Under the pieces are notes generated by a model. That model was not told where the DNA came from. It saw only the letters and a program-made list of their open reading frames with translations, and made no database searches. From Streptomyces sp. ISL-94 (GTDB lineage: Bacteria; Actinomycetota; Actinomycetes; Streptomycetales; Streptomycetaceae): a stretch of DNA of 64,000 bases. This document shows positions 9,036 through 17,354 of the stretch, piece after piece. The position numbers were made by a program, and so were the translations under genes. Position 1 is the first letter of the stretch. Each line of letters opens with the position of its first letter. Location: the NCBI RefSeq assembly GCF_018614075.1, contig NZ_JAGGOZ010000023.1, positions 62,001 to 126,000 on the forward strand, read 5' to 3'.

Positions 9036-10298
9036 GTGACTCGTACGACCGCGCCCGCCCCGACCAGGCGGCGAATCTTCGCCGACATCACCCCTCTGCG
9101 CACGTCCCCTGACTACCGGCGACTGTGGATCGGCGGCACCATTTCCTGGCTCGGCCAGGCGATGACGGCCCTCGCGATCTCGCTCCAGGTCTACGACATC
9201 ACCCGGTCCAGCTTCTCCGTCGGACTCGTCGGGCTCTTCACGCTGGTCCCGCTCATCGCCTTCGGGCTCTACGGCGGCGCCATCGCCGACACCGTGGACC
9301 GGCGCAAGCTCGGCCTCCACAGCTCGCTGGCCGCCGCCGGGCTGTCGGCGGCGCTGGCCGCGGCCGCGCTGCTCGACTACCACCGGGTCTGGTTCCTGTA
9401 CGGCGTCGTCGCGCTCCAGGCGGTGTGCGGGGCGCTGACCGGACCGGCCCGCTCCGCCATGATCCCGCGGCTGCTGCCGGCCGATCAGCTGCCCGCCGCC
9501 AACGCCCTGAACTCCGTGACCATGACCTCCGGGATGATGGCCGGCCCGATGCTGGGCGGGCTGATCGTCGGCTGGTGGGGCTACCAGGCCGCGTACCTGA
9601 TCGACGCCGTGACCTTCGGCGCCGCCCTCTACGCGATGTGGCGGCTGCCGTCGATGAAGCCCGACCGTGAGAGCGGCGCGCGGGGGAGGGCCTCCGTCGT
9701 CGACGGCCTGCGCTTCCTCGGGACCCGTCCCAACATCCGGATGACCTTCTTCTCCGACCTGGCCGCCATGGTCCTGGCCCATCCCCGGGCGCTGTTCCCG
9801 GCCATCGCCGGGCTCTGGTTCGGCGGCGACGCCAAGACCGTCGGCCTGCTGGCGGCCGCGCCCGCCGTCGGGGCGCTGCTGGGCGGTCTGTTCTCCGGCT
9901 GGCAGGGCCGTATCCGGCGGCACGGGCTGGCGATCCTGCTCGCGGTCGCCGCCTGGGGACTGGCCATCGCCGTCTTCGGGCTGACCCGGAACCTGTGGCT
10001 GGGGCTGCTGTTCCTGGCGGTGGCCGGGTGCGCGGACACCATCTCCATGGTGTTCCGGACCACCATGCTCCAGGCCGCCACTCCCGACGAGATGCGAGGC
10101 CGCCTCCAGGGCGTCTTCATCGTGGTCGTCGCGGGCGGGCCCCGGCTCGGGGACTTCCTCGCCGGGACCGCCGCTGAGCTGACCTCCCCGGCCGTGGCGA
10201 TCACAGGCGGGGGGCTCGCGTGCGTCCTCGTACTGGGCCTGCTCGCGCTGCGGTGGCGCGGATTCGCCCGCTACGACGCATACGCGCCGCAGGCCTGA
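9036..10298 (+). CDS. MFS transporter (EntS/MFS_3-like exporter)
   Basis: This 420-residue membrane protein has about 12 hydrophobic segments. It starts with the MFS_3 pattern LRTSPDYRRLWIGGTISWLG. The loop-2 signature is GGAIADTVDRRKLG, and the middle loop (about residues 205-225) is basic. The family includes siderophore (enterobactin) and macrolide/drug exporters; the substrate here is unknown. It is a single gene with a GTG start, divergent from the YbdK-type ligase with a 212-bp promoter region between them, and convergent with the cupin gene 24 bp downstream. Confidence 0.85.
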   Translation: MTRTTAPAPTRRRIFADITPLRTSPDYRRLWIGGTISWLGQAMTALAISLQVYDITRSSFSVGLVGLFTLVPLIAFGLYGGAIADTVDRRKLGLHSSLAAAGLSAALAAAALLDYHRVWFLYGVVALQAVCGALTGPARSAMIPRLLPADQLPAANALNSVTMTSGMMAGPMLGGLIVGWWGYQAAYLIDAVTFGAALYAMWRLPSMKPDRESGARGRASVVDGLRFLGTRPNIRMTFFSDLAAMVLAHPRALFPAIAGLWFGGDAKTVGLLAAAPAVGALLGGLFSGWQGRIRRHGLAILLAVAAWGLAIAVFGLTRNLWLGLLFLAVAGCADTISMVFRTTMLQAATPDEMRGRLQGVFIVVVAGGPRLGDFLAGTAAELTSPAVAITGGGLACVLVLGLLALRWRGFARYDAYAPQA

Positions 10299-10322
10299 GC
10301 GGCAGGGGGGCCGGCGGAGGCG

Positions 10323-10688
10323 TCAGGCGTCCACCGGCTCCCGGGTGCGCTCGCCGCCCGCGGTTCCGGTGTTGACGGTGCCCGTCGGCTCGAACAGCAG
10401 GATCGCCGCCTCCTCGTCCGCCGCCGGGCAGTGCTCCACCCCGCGCGGGACGACGTACAGCTCGCCGGGCTCCAGGACGACGTCGCCGTCGCGGAGGCGG
10501 ATCGTCAGGGTGCCGCTGATCACGAGGAAGAGCTCGTCGGTGTCCTCGTGGGTGTGCCAGACGAACTCGCCCTGGAGTTTGGCGGCCTTGACCTCGTAGT
10601 CGTTGACGCGGGCGATGCGGCGCGGGGCCCACCGCTCGTCGAAGGCGGACAGCTTCTGCGCGATGTTCACGGGGGTGTTCGGTGTCAT
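10323..10688 (-). CDS. Single-domain cupin protein
   Basis: This 121-residue protein has one cupin_2 barrel. The metal-binding motif 1 WHTHEDTDELFLVISG contains the two His and one Glu, and motif 2 GELYVVPRGVEHCP contains the third His. It is probably a small metal-binding enzyme or sugar/ligand-binding protein of unknown substrate. It is divergent from an AraC-family regulator 83 bp away, a common arrangement in which the regulator controls the small cupin gene. Confidence 0.85.
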   Translation of the reverse strand: MTPNTPVNIAQKLSAFDERWAPRRIARVNDYEVKAAKLQGEFVWHTHEDTDELFLVISGTLTIRLRDGDVVLEPGELYVVPRGVEHCPAADEEAAILLFEPTGTVNTGTAGGERTREPVDA

Positions 10689-10771
10689 GGGTTCAGGCTG
10701 CCGGGCCGGGAGCGGGCGGTCTTGTACGTTCCTGACACGCCTGCCTTCCTGGGATGGCCTACGGTCCTGAC

Positions 10772-11605
10772 ATGGCCGCGATACGTCCGCGCAGCACCGT
10801 CTCCGCCTGGCAGCCGCCGGTCCCGGGGATCGCCGAGGTCTTCCACGCCCGGTTCACCGACCACGCCTACCCGGCGCACGTGCACGACACCTGGACGCTG
10901 ATGATCCTGGACGGCGGCCGCGTCGACTTCGCGCTGGACCGCGAGCGGCACGGCGTCGGGGTCCGGGATGCCGTGGTCCTGCTGCCGCCCGGGGTGGTCC
11001 ATGACGGGCGGACCGTCACCGAGGCCGGCTTCCGCAAGCGCGTCCTCTACCTCGACACCTCCGTCCTGCCCGAAAGCCTGACCGGGGCCGCCGTCGGCGC
11101 CCCGCTGCTGCTCGACCCGTCGCTACGGGAGCGCGTGCACGGGCTGCACCGGGCGCTCGGCACGCGGGAGCTGCCGGCCGGGGCGGTCGAGCGGCTGGAG
11201 GCCGAGTCGCGGCTGGCCTTCGTACGGGAACGGCTGCACCGGTGGCTCGCGGGGCGCGCGCCGACGCAGTACGGGGCGCCGGGCGCCGGGCTCGCCGTAC
11301 GGCTGCGGGAGCTGCTCGACGCGCGGGTGACCGAGGGGATCGCCCTGGAGGAGGCTTCGGCGGAGCTCGGACACGTCCACCCCACGCACCTGATCCGGAG
11401 CTTCCGGACGGCGTACGGGCTGCCGCCGCACGCGTATCTCACGGGGCGTCGGGTGGCGCTGGCGCGGCGGCTGCTGCTCGCCGGGATGCGGCCGGCCGAG
11501 GCGGCCGTGGCGGCCGGCTTCTACGACCAGGCGCATCTGACACGGCACTTCGGGCGGCACGTCGGGACCAGTCCGGCGCGGTTCACCCGATCCGCCCGGG
11601 CGTGA
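10772..11605 (+). CDS. AraC-family transcriptional regulator
   Basis: This 277-residue regulator has an N-terminal cupin-like AraC ligand domain (DHAYPAHVHDTWTLMILDGG, about residues 25-45; LLPPGVVHDG). The C-terminal double HTH of AraC/XylS type ends with the signature AAVAAGFYDQAHLTRHFGRHVGTSPARF. ATG 10772 is preferred over an in-frame ATG at 10754 because the conserved region begins soon after it. It probably regulates the divergent cupin gene. Its last 23 bp overlap the end of a truncated NTF2-like gene on the other strand. Confidence 0.88.
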   Translation: MAAIRPRSTVSAWQPPVPGIAEVFHARFTDHAYPAHVHDTWTLMILDGGRVDFALDRERHGVGVRDAVVLLPPGVVHDGRTVTEAGFRKRVLYLDTSVLPESLTGAAVGAPLLLDPSLRERVHGLHRALGTRELPAGAVERLEAESRLAFVRERLHRWLAGRAPTQYGAPGAGLAVRLRELLDARVTEGIALEEASAELGHVHPTHLIRSFRTAYGLPPHAYLTGRRVALARRLLLAGMRPAEAAVAAGFYDQAHLTRHFGRHVGTSPARFTRSARA

Positions 11606-11810
11606 AGGGCGCATCCAGCCCCGCGTGGCCGCGCCAGGTTCCGCCGTAGGGCAGGCCCTCGGCCTGGTGCAGTACGGCGTCCGGTGCGAAGAAGGGGGCG
11701 AGCAGGTCGAAGGTGGCCTTGCCGGGGCCGCCGGCCGCCAGGTAGGCGGACTCCGCGGCGTACAGGCCGCTGAGGACGGCCACCGGGTCTGTCGGGGAGG
11801 GAATCGTCAT
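11583..11810 (-). CDS. Truncated NTF2/SnoaL-like protein
   Basis: The 75-residue product starts like a SnoaL/NTF2-like protein (VLSGLYAAESAYLAAGG....FFAPDAVLHQAEGLPYGGTWRGHAGL). It then ends abruptly with an unrelated tail (DAPFTPGRIG) inside the convergent araC gene. Family members are about 130-140 residues, so roughly the C-terminal half is missing. The truncation point coincides with the araC 3' end, suggesting a deletion or rearrangement that fused the two genes tail to tail. It may be non-functional. Confidence 0.6.
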   Translation of the reverse strand: MTIPSPTDPVAVLSGLYAAESAYLAAGGPGKATFDLLAPFFAPDAVLHQAEGLPYGGTWRGHAGLDAPFTPGRIG

Positions 11811-11889
11811 GCTGCCGGCGTGAACGGCCGGGGCCGGTCGCGCCGGCAGGAATCGGACGCCGAGGTGCGGGGCCGTCGTCGGCCGGCCG

Positions 11890-13263
11890 TCACTCCCGCG
11901 GCAGGTCCTGGTCGCGGGCCCGGGCCGGTCCCACGATGCCGCGGGCGACGCCCAGGGCGACCAGGTCCTGGGGGCGGATGCGGAGTTGGTCGGCGGTGGC
12001 GGGGGCGGCCGTCGGGGGGCGCTTGAGGATGGCGGCCGCCAGTTCCGGGGCGATGACCGAGAAGTAGCTGTCCGGGGTGACCCAGGTGTTGCCCGGTGCG
12101 GCCAGGGCGAGGGCGCCGCCCGAACCGCCCTCGCCGATCAGCAGGGTGGTGACGGGGACGGCGGCTCCGGCCAGCGCCGCGAAGGTGTCCGCGATGGCGG
12201 CGCCGGCGCCGGCGTGTTCGGCGGCGGCGTCGTTGGCGGCGCCGGGGGTGTCCACCAGGGTGAGCACCGGGATGCCGAGCCGGTCGGCGAGGCGGATGAC
12301 GCGGGAGGCCGTACGGTATCCCGCCGGGCGGGTGGCGGTGCCGCACTGGGCGGCGTACGCCACGGCCCGGCCCTCGCGCAGCCCGAATCCGCACAGCATG
12401 CCGGGGTCGGTGCCGCCGGCGCGGTCCCCGGAGAGGGGGAGGCGGAGGGCGAAGTACGCGTCCAGGTACGCCTCGGCGTGCGGGCGGTCCGGGTGACGGG
12501 CCTGCCGGACGGCCTCCCAACCGGTCGCAGGCGCCGCTACGCCGGCCAGTGCGGCCGGGGGTTCGACGGGTCCGGTGGCGCGGGGCGCGGCCAGGACGCG
12601 CAGCCAGTCGGCGAGCGTGCCGGGCAGTTCGCCCGGAGGGACGACGGCGTCCACGTGCCCGGCGGCGTACTGCCCCTCGGCGCAGTACGCCGCCGGGTCC
12701 GCGTCCGCCGGGCGCACCCGGGAGCCGGCGAAGCCGATCTGGGCGCCGGGCAGCGCGAGGACCACATCGGCCCCGGCCCCGAGGGTGGCCCAGCCGCCGC
12801 CGGTGGTGGGGTCGCGCAGGACGGCGATCTGGGGGAGTCCGGCGGCCCGGTTCAGGACGCTTTGGCGCGCCACGCGCTGCAGCTGGGTCAGCGCGAGCAT
12901 GCCCTCCTGCATGCGGGAGCCGCCGGTGGCGATCAGGGAGACGAGGGGGAGCCGGTGCTCGCGGGCGTGCGTGTAGGCGGCTTCGAGCCGGTCTCCGGTG
13001 CGCTGGCCCAGCGAGCCGCCGAGGAAGCCGAACTCGAAGGAGATCAGGGTGGCTTCGCGGCCCCCGATGAGGGCGGTGCCGGTGACGACGGACTCCTGCT
13101 CGCCGGTCCGCTGCGCGGCGCGGGCGCGGGAGTCGTCGTAGCCGGTCCAGGCGAGGGGGCCGTCGGCGGGAGATTCCCGTCGGGGGGCGGGGAGTTCGGC
13201 GAAGCTGCCGGGGTCGGTCACGGAGGCGATGGCTGCGCGGGCCGAGAGGCGGGTCGTCGTCAC
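11890..13263 (-). CDS. Acyl-CoA carboxylase carboxyltransferase, beta-alpha fused
   Basis: This 457-residue protein combines an AccD-like N-half (TLISFEFGFLGGSLGQRTGDRLEAAYTHA, ATGGSRMQEG, GGGWATLGAGADVV) with an AccA-like C-half (VIRLADRLGIPVLTLVDTPGA, IGEGGSGGALALAA). It carries both oxyanion-hole regions of the crotonase-fold carboxyltransferase. There is no zinc ribbon at the N-terminus. It would transfer a carboxyl group from carboxybiotin to an acyl-CoA. No biotin carboxylase or BCCP gene is adjacent, so its partners are elsewhere. It is probably not the essential AccB/PccB-type subunit, which is about 530 residues. It is transcribed as a single gene. Confidence 0.82.
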   Translation of the reverse strand: MTTTRLSARAAIASVTDPGSFAELPAPRRESPADGPLAWTGYDDSRARAAQRTGEQESVVTGTALIGGREATLISFEFGFLGGSLGQRTGDRLEAAYTHAREHRLPLVSLIATGGSRMQEGMLALTQLQRVARQSVLNRAAGLPQIAVLRDPTTGGGWATLGAGADVVLALPGAQIGFAGSRVRPADADPAAYCAEGQYAAGHVDAVVPPGELPGTLADWLRVLAAPRATGPVEPPAALAGVAAPATGWEAVRQARHPDRPHAEAYLDAYFALRLPLSGDRAGGTDPGMLCGFGLREGRAVAYAAQCGTATRPAGYRTASRVIRLADRLGIPVLTLVDTPGAANDAAAEHAGAGAAIADTFAALAGAAVPVTTLLIGEGGSGGALALAAPGNTWVTPDSYFSVIAPELAAAILKRPPTAAPATADQLRIRPQDLVALGVARGIVGPARARDQDLPRE

Positions 13264-13309
13264 GCAGCCACCCTAGGCGGTGCCCTTTCCCCTCAGGGCG
13301 GCGGCGGTG

Positions 13310-14191
13310 TCACGGGAGCGGGAGGGCGATCTTGACGGCGTAGGCGGCGACGAGCCCGTAGCCGAGGCGGAAGGTCCACACGCGGGCGGTGGCGGGGATC
13401 CGGCTCCCCGCGAGTGCGGCGAGGGCGACGAGGGTCTGCTGCCAGAGGAGCGAGGCGGCGCCGACCCCGACGAGGAAGGCGGTTCCGGCTGCGCCTGTGT
13501 GGAGGGTTGTGCCCTGGGCCGTGGTGAGGGCGGCGAAGTAGAGGGCGGTGGTGGGGTTCAGCGCGGTGAGCCCGACGTACCGGCCGAACGCCCTGCCCGT
13601 TCCCGATCCGGGACTCCGTCCCGGTCCAGGCGCCTCAATCGCCGGCGGGGCTGGGTGATGGTCCCGTGCCTGGAGTGCTGGCGCGGCTGGGTGGGGGCTG
13701 GGTGCCTCGGACGAGGGTGGGGCCGGGTGGGCGGGGTGTGAGTCGGGGCGGTGAGCCGGGTGGGCCGGGGCCGCGGGGCTCCGCCCCGGTCCCCGCGCCT
13801 CAATCGCCGGCGGGGCTGAAACGTGGTCCCGCGCCTCAATCGCCGGCGGGGCCGAAACGTGGTCCCGTGCCTCAGTCGCCGGCGGGGCTGGAAGGGGGGA
13901 GGGGTGCGGCTTGGTGAGGCCGCGGGCGGCGATGGACAGGAGGATCAGGGCCGAGGCCAGGCGGACCCAGGCCTCGATCGGGGAGACGTGGGAGGCCACC
14001 CAGGGGCCGAGGGCGGTGGCGACGGCGGCGTAGCCGAGGTCGACCGCCGCGATGCCGGCGGCCGCGGCCGCGGCCACCCGGCGGCTGCGCATCGCCTCCT
14101 GGATCAGCAGCACGCTCATCGCGCCCATCGGCACGGCCACCCCCAGGCCCGCCGCGGCGCCGGCGAAGGCCGGTGTCATCAGTTCGCTCAT
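13310..14191 (-). CDS. LysE-family exporter with a repeat-derived insert
   Basis: The protein has 293 residues against about 200 for the family. Residues 1-92 are LysE-like: the N-terminal TM, PMGAMSVLLIQEAMR, and two further TM segments. Residues about 201-293 resume with FGRYVGLTALNPTTALYF, the LysE NP motif, and the last TM helices. Between them lies a Pro/Ala-rich segment of about 107 residues with four copies of A-P-P-A-I/T-E-A, which is a translated dispersed DNA repeat (see 13632-13890). The frame is intact through the insert, so the protein may still fold with an enlarged cytoplasmic loop. Predicted role is export of a basic or other amino acid. It is divergent from an Lrp regulator, the classical lysE/lysG-like layout. 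ATG start 14191. Confidence 0.8.
   Translation of the reverse strand: MSELMTPAFAGAAAGLGVAVPMGAMSVLLIQEAMRSRRVAAAAAAGIAAVDLGYAAVATALGPWVASHVSPIEAWVRLASALILLSIAARGLTKPHPSPLPAPPATEARDHVSAPPAIEARDHVSAPPAIEARGPGRSPAAPAHPAHRPDSHPAHPAPPSSEAPSPHPAAPALQARDHHPAPPAIEAPGPGRSPGSGTGRAFGRYVGLTALNPTTALYFAALTTAQGTTLHTGAAGTAFLVGVGAASLLWQQTLVALAALAGSRIPATARVWTFRLGYGLVAAYAVKIALPLP
13632..13890. repeat. Four copies of a dispersed Streptomyces repeat inside lysE
   Basis: Copies at 13632-13653, 13797-13818, 13833-13854 and 13869-13890 share the 22-nt core GCCTCAATCGCCGGCGGGGCTG, with one or two substitutions in the last two. The second is extended upstream by a GGGCTCCGCCCC hairpin (about 13775-13790). This element is, from memory, a very common intergenic repeat in streptomycetes. 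A related copy in opposite orientation occurs at 55148-55193. Here it is translated in frame as part of the exporter. Confidence 0.85.
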
Positions 14192-14261
14192 GGAAGAGAG
14201 CGTTCGTCCCGGCAGCCGCCGGAGGGGCGCGAATATCGGGCCCGGCTGCGACAATCGCGGA

Positions 14262-14705
14262 ATGGACCGCCTCGACAGGGAAATCCTCGGCATCCTCCAG
14301 CAGGATGCGCGGATCTCGTACCGGGATCTCGGCGTCCGGGTCGGCCTCAGCGCCAACGCAACCGCCGACCGGGTGCGCCGGATGCGTCGGGACGGCGTGA
14401 TCCGCGGCTTCACCGTCGTCGTGGATCCGGCTGCCGACACCCGGGGCGGGCTCGTCGTCTTCATCGACCTCACGCTCCGGCAGGACACCACGAACGAGGA
14501 GTTCGAGCAGCAGGTCGCGAAGCTCCCCGGGATCACCGAGGTGGTGCACGTGACGGGGGAGTACGACTACCTCGTACGGGCCCGGGCCGCAGACCCCGCC
14601 GCACTCGACGGGCTCCTGCGCCGGCTCAAGCGGGATGCCGGGGTGGCCCAGTCCAGCACCCGGATCGCCCTCCGGGCGGCCGGACACCGCCCGGCCCACC
14701 CTTAA
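14262..14705 (+). CDS. Lrp/AsnC-family transcriptional regulator
   Basis: This 147-residue regulator has an N-terminal winged HTH starting MDRLDREILGILQQDARISY and a C-terminal RAM/ligand domain (FIDLTLRQDTTNEEFEQQVAKLPGI..., VTGEYDYLVRARA). Members sense amino acids and control their transport or metabolism as octamers. The start ATG 14262 matches the family's usual N-terminus. It is divergent from the LysE-type exporter with 70 bp between starts, so it most likely activates that gene in response to an amino acid. Confidence 0.92.
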   Translation: MDRLDREILGILQQDARISYRDLGVRVGLSANATADRVRRMRRDGVIRGFTVVVDPAADTRGGLVVFIDLTLRQDTTNEEFEQQVAKLPGITEVVHVTGEYDYLVRARAADPAALDGLLRRLKRDAGVAQSSTRIALRAAGHRPAHP

Positions 14706-14766
14706 TGCCACCCGTAATCCCGCCCGCCGGGCACCCCGCGGGGCCCGGCGGCGCCGGCCACGACGG

Positions 14767-16320
14767 TTACAGCTCCGACTCCCACGTCACCGTCGTCCCC
14801 CGAGTCCCCGATTCCGTCCGCCCGTCGTCCCACACCGTCAGCCGGACCCGGGAAGGCGCCGCGTCGACCTCCACCTCGATGGAGGTGACCTCCGCGCGCC
14901 GGTGTGCCGCCGCCAAGGTGCCGCGCAGGGCGGAGAGCAGGTCGCGCGCCACCGGCTCCGTCAGCAGGGCGTCCACCGCCCCCGCGAAGTGCACCGACGG
15001 CTGGAAGCCGAGCAGGACCGCCGCCCCGCCCGTTTCGCGGAGCACCCGGCCCCGGAAGGTCGTCGGGGTGTCCGTCGGCGGCTGCTGGAGGGCGAAGATG
15101 GCCGTCCGGACCTCCTGGATGGTGGAGTCCAGCTCGTCGACGGCGCGGCTCAGCTCCTCGCCCACCGTGTCCCCGGCGGGTGCGGACGCCGAGCGCTTCC
15201 TGGTGCTCTCCAGCATCATCTCCGTCGCGAACAGCCGCTGGACCACCAGGTCGTGCAGGTCACGGGCGATCCGGTCGCGGTCCTCGTAGACGGCCAGCTG
15301 TTCGCGGTCGTGCTGCGCGTCCGCCAGGACGAGGGCCAGCGCCGCCTGCGAGGCGAACTGCGAGGCCAGCAGCCGGTCCACCGCGTCGTACGGGGGGCCG
15401 CCCCGGGCGCGCGGCAGGGCCAGGGTGCCGATCAGCTGTCCGCCGCTCCGGAGCGGGAGCATCATGCTCGGGCCGAAGCGCTCGCGGACGTGCGTGGTCA
15501 TCCGGGGGTCGGTGGCCGAGTCCTCTATGAAGACCGCTTCGCCTCCCAGGAGTTGTTCCAGGACCGGTGATCCAGGGGCGATCGCCGTTCCGACGAGGTC
15601 TCCGGGGTCCCCGTGCGTGGAGGCGGCGACGATCTCCATGCCGCCCTCGGGGGTCGGCTGGAGGACCACCCCGGCCGCCGCGTCCGCCAGCAGCCGGGCC
15701 CGGTCGGCGACACACATCAGCGCGTCCGACGCGGGCCGGCCGGCCAGCAGGGTCGTCGTCACGGCGGCGGCGCCCTCGATCCAGCGCTCCCGGCGGCGCG
15801 CGGTCTCGTACAGCCGGGCGTTGCCGATCGCCATCCCCGCCTGCGCGGCCAGGACGCGTACGAGGGCCAGGTCCTCCTCCGTGAAGGGGCCGCCGCCCGC
15901 CTTCTCGGTGAGGTAGAGGTTGCCGAAGACCTCCGTGTGCACCCGGATCGGGACGCCCAGGAAGCTGCGCATCGGCGGGTGCCCGGGCGGGAATCCGGCG
16001 GACCGGGGGTCCTTGGCGAGGTCGTCGAGCAGCAGCGGGCTCGGATCGCTGATCAGGGCCCCGAGCAGGCCCGTGCGCCCGTCCGGCAGGCGCGGGACGG
16101 CGGCGCGCTGCTCCTCGGTCATCCCGGCCGTGAAGAGCTCGGTCAGCCGGACGCGCTCGGGGTCGACGACCCCGAGCGCTCCGTAGCGTGCCGCGCAGAG
16201 CTCGGCCGCCGAGTCCACGATGTGCTGGAGGGTGGCGTGCAGCTCCAGCTCGGAGCCGACGCTGAGGACCGCTTCCAGCAGCACCGGGAGGCGCGCCGGC
16301 TCCTGCCCGGCCTCCGTCAT
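14767..16320 (-). CDS. Two-GAF sensor histidine kinase homologue with degenerate ATPase domain
   Basis: This 517-residue protein resembles DevS/DosS-type sensors. GAF 1 covers about 25-170 (MRSFLGVPIRV...GNLYLTEK), GAF 2 about 185-340, and then comes a HisKA_3 dimerisation segment with the phospho-acceptor His in RIARDLHDLVVQRLFATEM. The C-terminus is abnormal. The N-box position reads LRGTLAAAHRRAEV without the catalytic Asn, and the D-box reads VWDDGRTESGTRG and stops, with no G-box lid. ATP binding and autophosphorylation are therefore doubtful; it may sense through GAF and be phosphorylated by, or dimerise with, another kinase. It overlaps the MreB-like gene by 4 nt (ATGA) and no response regulator is adjacent. 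Confidence 0.82.
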   Translation of the reverse strand: MTEAGQEPARLPVLLEAVLSVGSELELHATLQHIVDSAAELCAARYGALGVVDPERVRLTELFTAGMTEEQRAAVPRLPDGRTGLLGALISDPSPLLLDDLAKDPRSAGFPPGHPPMRSFLGVPIRVHTEVFGNLYLTEKAGGGPFTEEDLALVRVLAAQAGMAIGNARLYETARRRERWIEGAAAVTTTLLAGRPASDALMCVADRARLLADAAAGVVLQPTPEGGMEIVAASTHGDPGDLVGTAIAPGSPVLEQLLGGEAVFIEDSATDPRMTTHVRERFGPSMMLPLRSGGQLIGTLALPRARGGPPYDAVDRLLASQFASQAALALVLADAQHDREQLAVYEDRDRIARDLHDLVVQRLFATEMMLESTRKRSASAPAGDTVGEELSRAVDELDSTIQEVRTAIFALQQPPTDTPTTFRGRVLRETGGAAVLLGFQPSVHFAGAVDALLTEPVARDLLSALRGTLAAAHRRAEVTSIEVEVDAAPSRVRLTVWDDGRTESGTRGTTVTWESEL

Positions 16321-17354
16321 TCGGCCAGCGGGTTCAGAACCATGGGGGCGATCTTCCCTTCCAGCATCGCGCCGAGGCCGAGTACGGCGCACACGTCCGG
16401 CCGTTCCGCGATGGCGACGGGCATCCCGGTGGCGCCCCGCAGCATCTCGTCCAGGCCCGGCAGCAGGGCGCTGCCGCCCACCATCATGATCCCCTTGTCC
16501 GTCAGGTCCGCGACCAGGTCCGGCGGGCAGTCCCGCAGCACCCTGCCGATGCCGTCGAGGACGGCGGTCAGCGGGGTGTGGATGGCGTCCCGTACGGCCG
16601 CGGTGTCCACGTGGACGGAGCGGGCCAGTCCGGTGGCCACGTCGCGGCCGTGGATCAGGGTGGAGGCCGGGCCGTCCGGCGTGATGCCGTTGCCGTGCAG
16701 GGCCAGCTGGAGCGGCCGGACGGCCTGGCTGGGCAGCATCAGCTCGTGCGCGTGGCGCAGGTGCTGGACGACCGCGTGGTCGATGGCCTCGCCGCCGACC
16801 GGGATCCGCTGGGCGGTGACGATCGAGCCGAGGGAGAGGACGGCCACCTGGGTGGCCGCGGCCCCGCACACCATGATCATCGTCGCGGTCGGCTGCTCCA
16901 CGGGCAGGCCGCAGCCGACGGCCGCCGCGATCAGGGTGTCGACCAGTTCGACGCGGCGGGCGCCGAGTCCGACGAGGGTTTCCACGGTCGCCCGCTGGGC
17001 CAGCGGGTCCGCGTCGTGCGGGGTGCAGGCGGCGGCCCGCAGCCGGGGCTTGCGGCGCAGGGCGCGCCGCAGCTTCTCGCCGAGCAGGTGGCGGAGCATC
17101 CGCTGGGCCATTTCGATGTCGACGACGGTGCCGCCGGAGACGGGGCGTACGACCCGGATGTAGTCGGGCGTGCGGCCGGTCATCCGCTCGGCGAAGGTTC
17201 CGACGGCGATGAGTGCGCCGGTCCGCGTGTTCACGGCGGCGACGCTGGGCTCGTCGACGACCAGGCCGGCGCCCTTGACGTACACACGGGTCCTGGCGGC
17301 TCCCAGGTCGACGGCGACGTGGCAGCGGCGCAACTGCTCAAGACTGACGGTCAC
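16317..17354 (-). CDS. MreB/Mbl-like actin-family protein
   Basis: This 345-residue protein has the actin/Hsp70 ATPase layout of MreB. The phosphate-1 loop region HVAVDLGAARTRVYVKG is at the N-terminus, with VDEPSVAAVNTRTG and the MreB-like RVVRPVSGGTVVDIEMAQRML. The C-terminal adenosine loop reads GIMMVGGSALLPGLDE. MreB-type proteins form membrane-associated filaments; streptomycetes carry paralogues active in spore-wall formation. GTG 17354 is chosen because GGAGGA lies 6-8 nt upstream and homology starts just after it. It is the first gene of a two-gene operon with the GAF sensor (ATGA overlap). The phosphate-1 loop lacks the usual N-T residues seen in canonical MreB, so it may be a divergent paralogue. 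Confidence 0.85.
   Translation of the reverse strand: MTVSLEQLRRCHVAVDLGAARTRVYVKGAGLVVDEPSVAAVNTRTGALIAVGTFAERMTGRTPDYIRVVRPVSGGTVVDIEMAQRMLRHLLGEKLRRALRRKPRLRAAACTPHDADPLAQRATVETLVGLGARRVELVDTLIAAAVGCGLPVEQPTATMIMVCGAAATQVAVLSLGSIVTAQRIPVGGEAIDHAVVQHLRHAHELMLPSQAVRPLQLALHGNGITPDGPASTLIHGRDVATGLARSVHVDTAAVRDAIHTPLTAVLDGIGRVLRDCPPDLVADLTDKGIMMVGGSALLPGLDEMLRGATGMPVAIAERPDVCAVLGLGAMLEGKIAPMVLNPLAE

Noticed and set aside
14192-14536. N-terminal extension of the LysE-type exporter
   Set aside because: The extra residues lie antisense to the lrp gene and lack LysE homology; ATG 14191 is the family start.
16321-16869. Extended N-terminus of the GAF sensor protein
   Set aside because: This stretch is the MreB-like gene in another frame; GAF homology starts right after ATG 16320.
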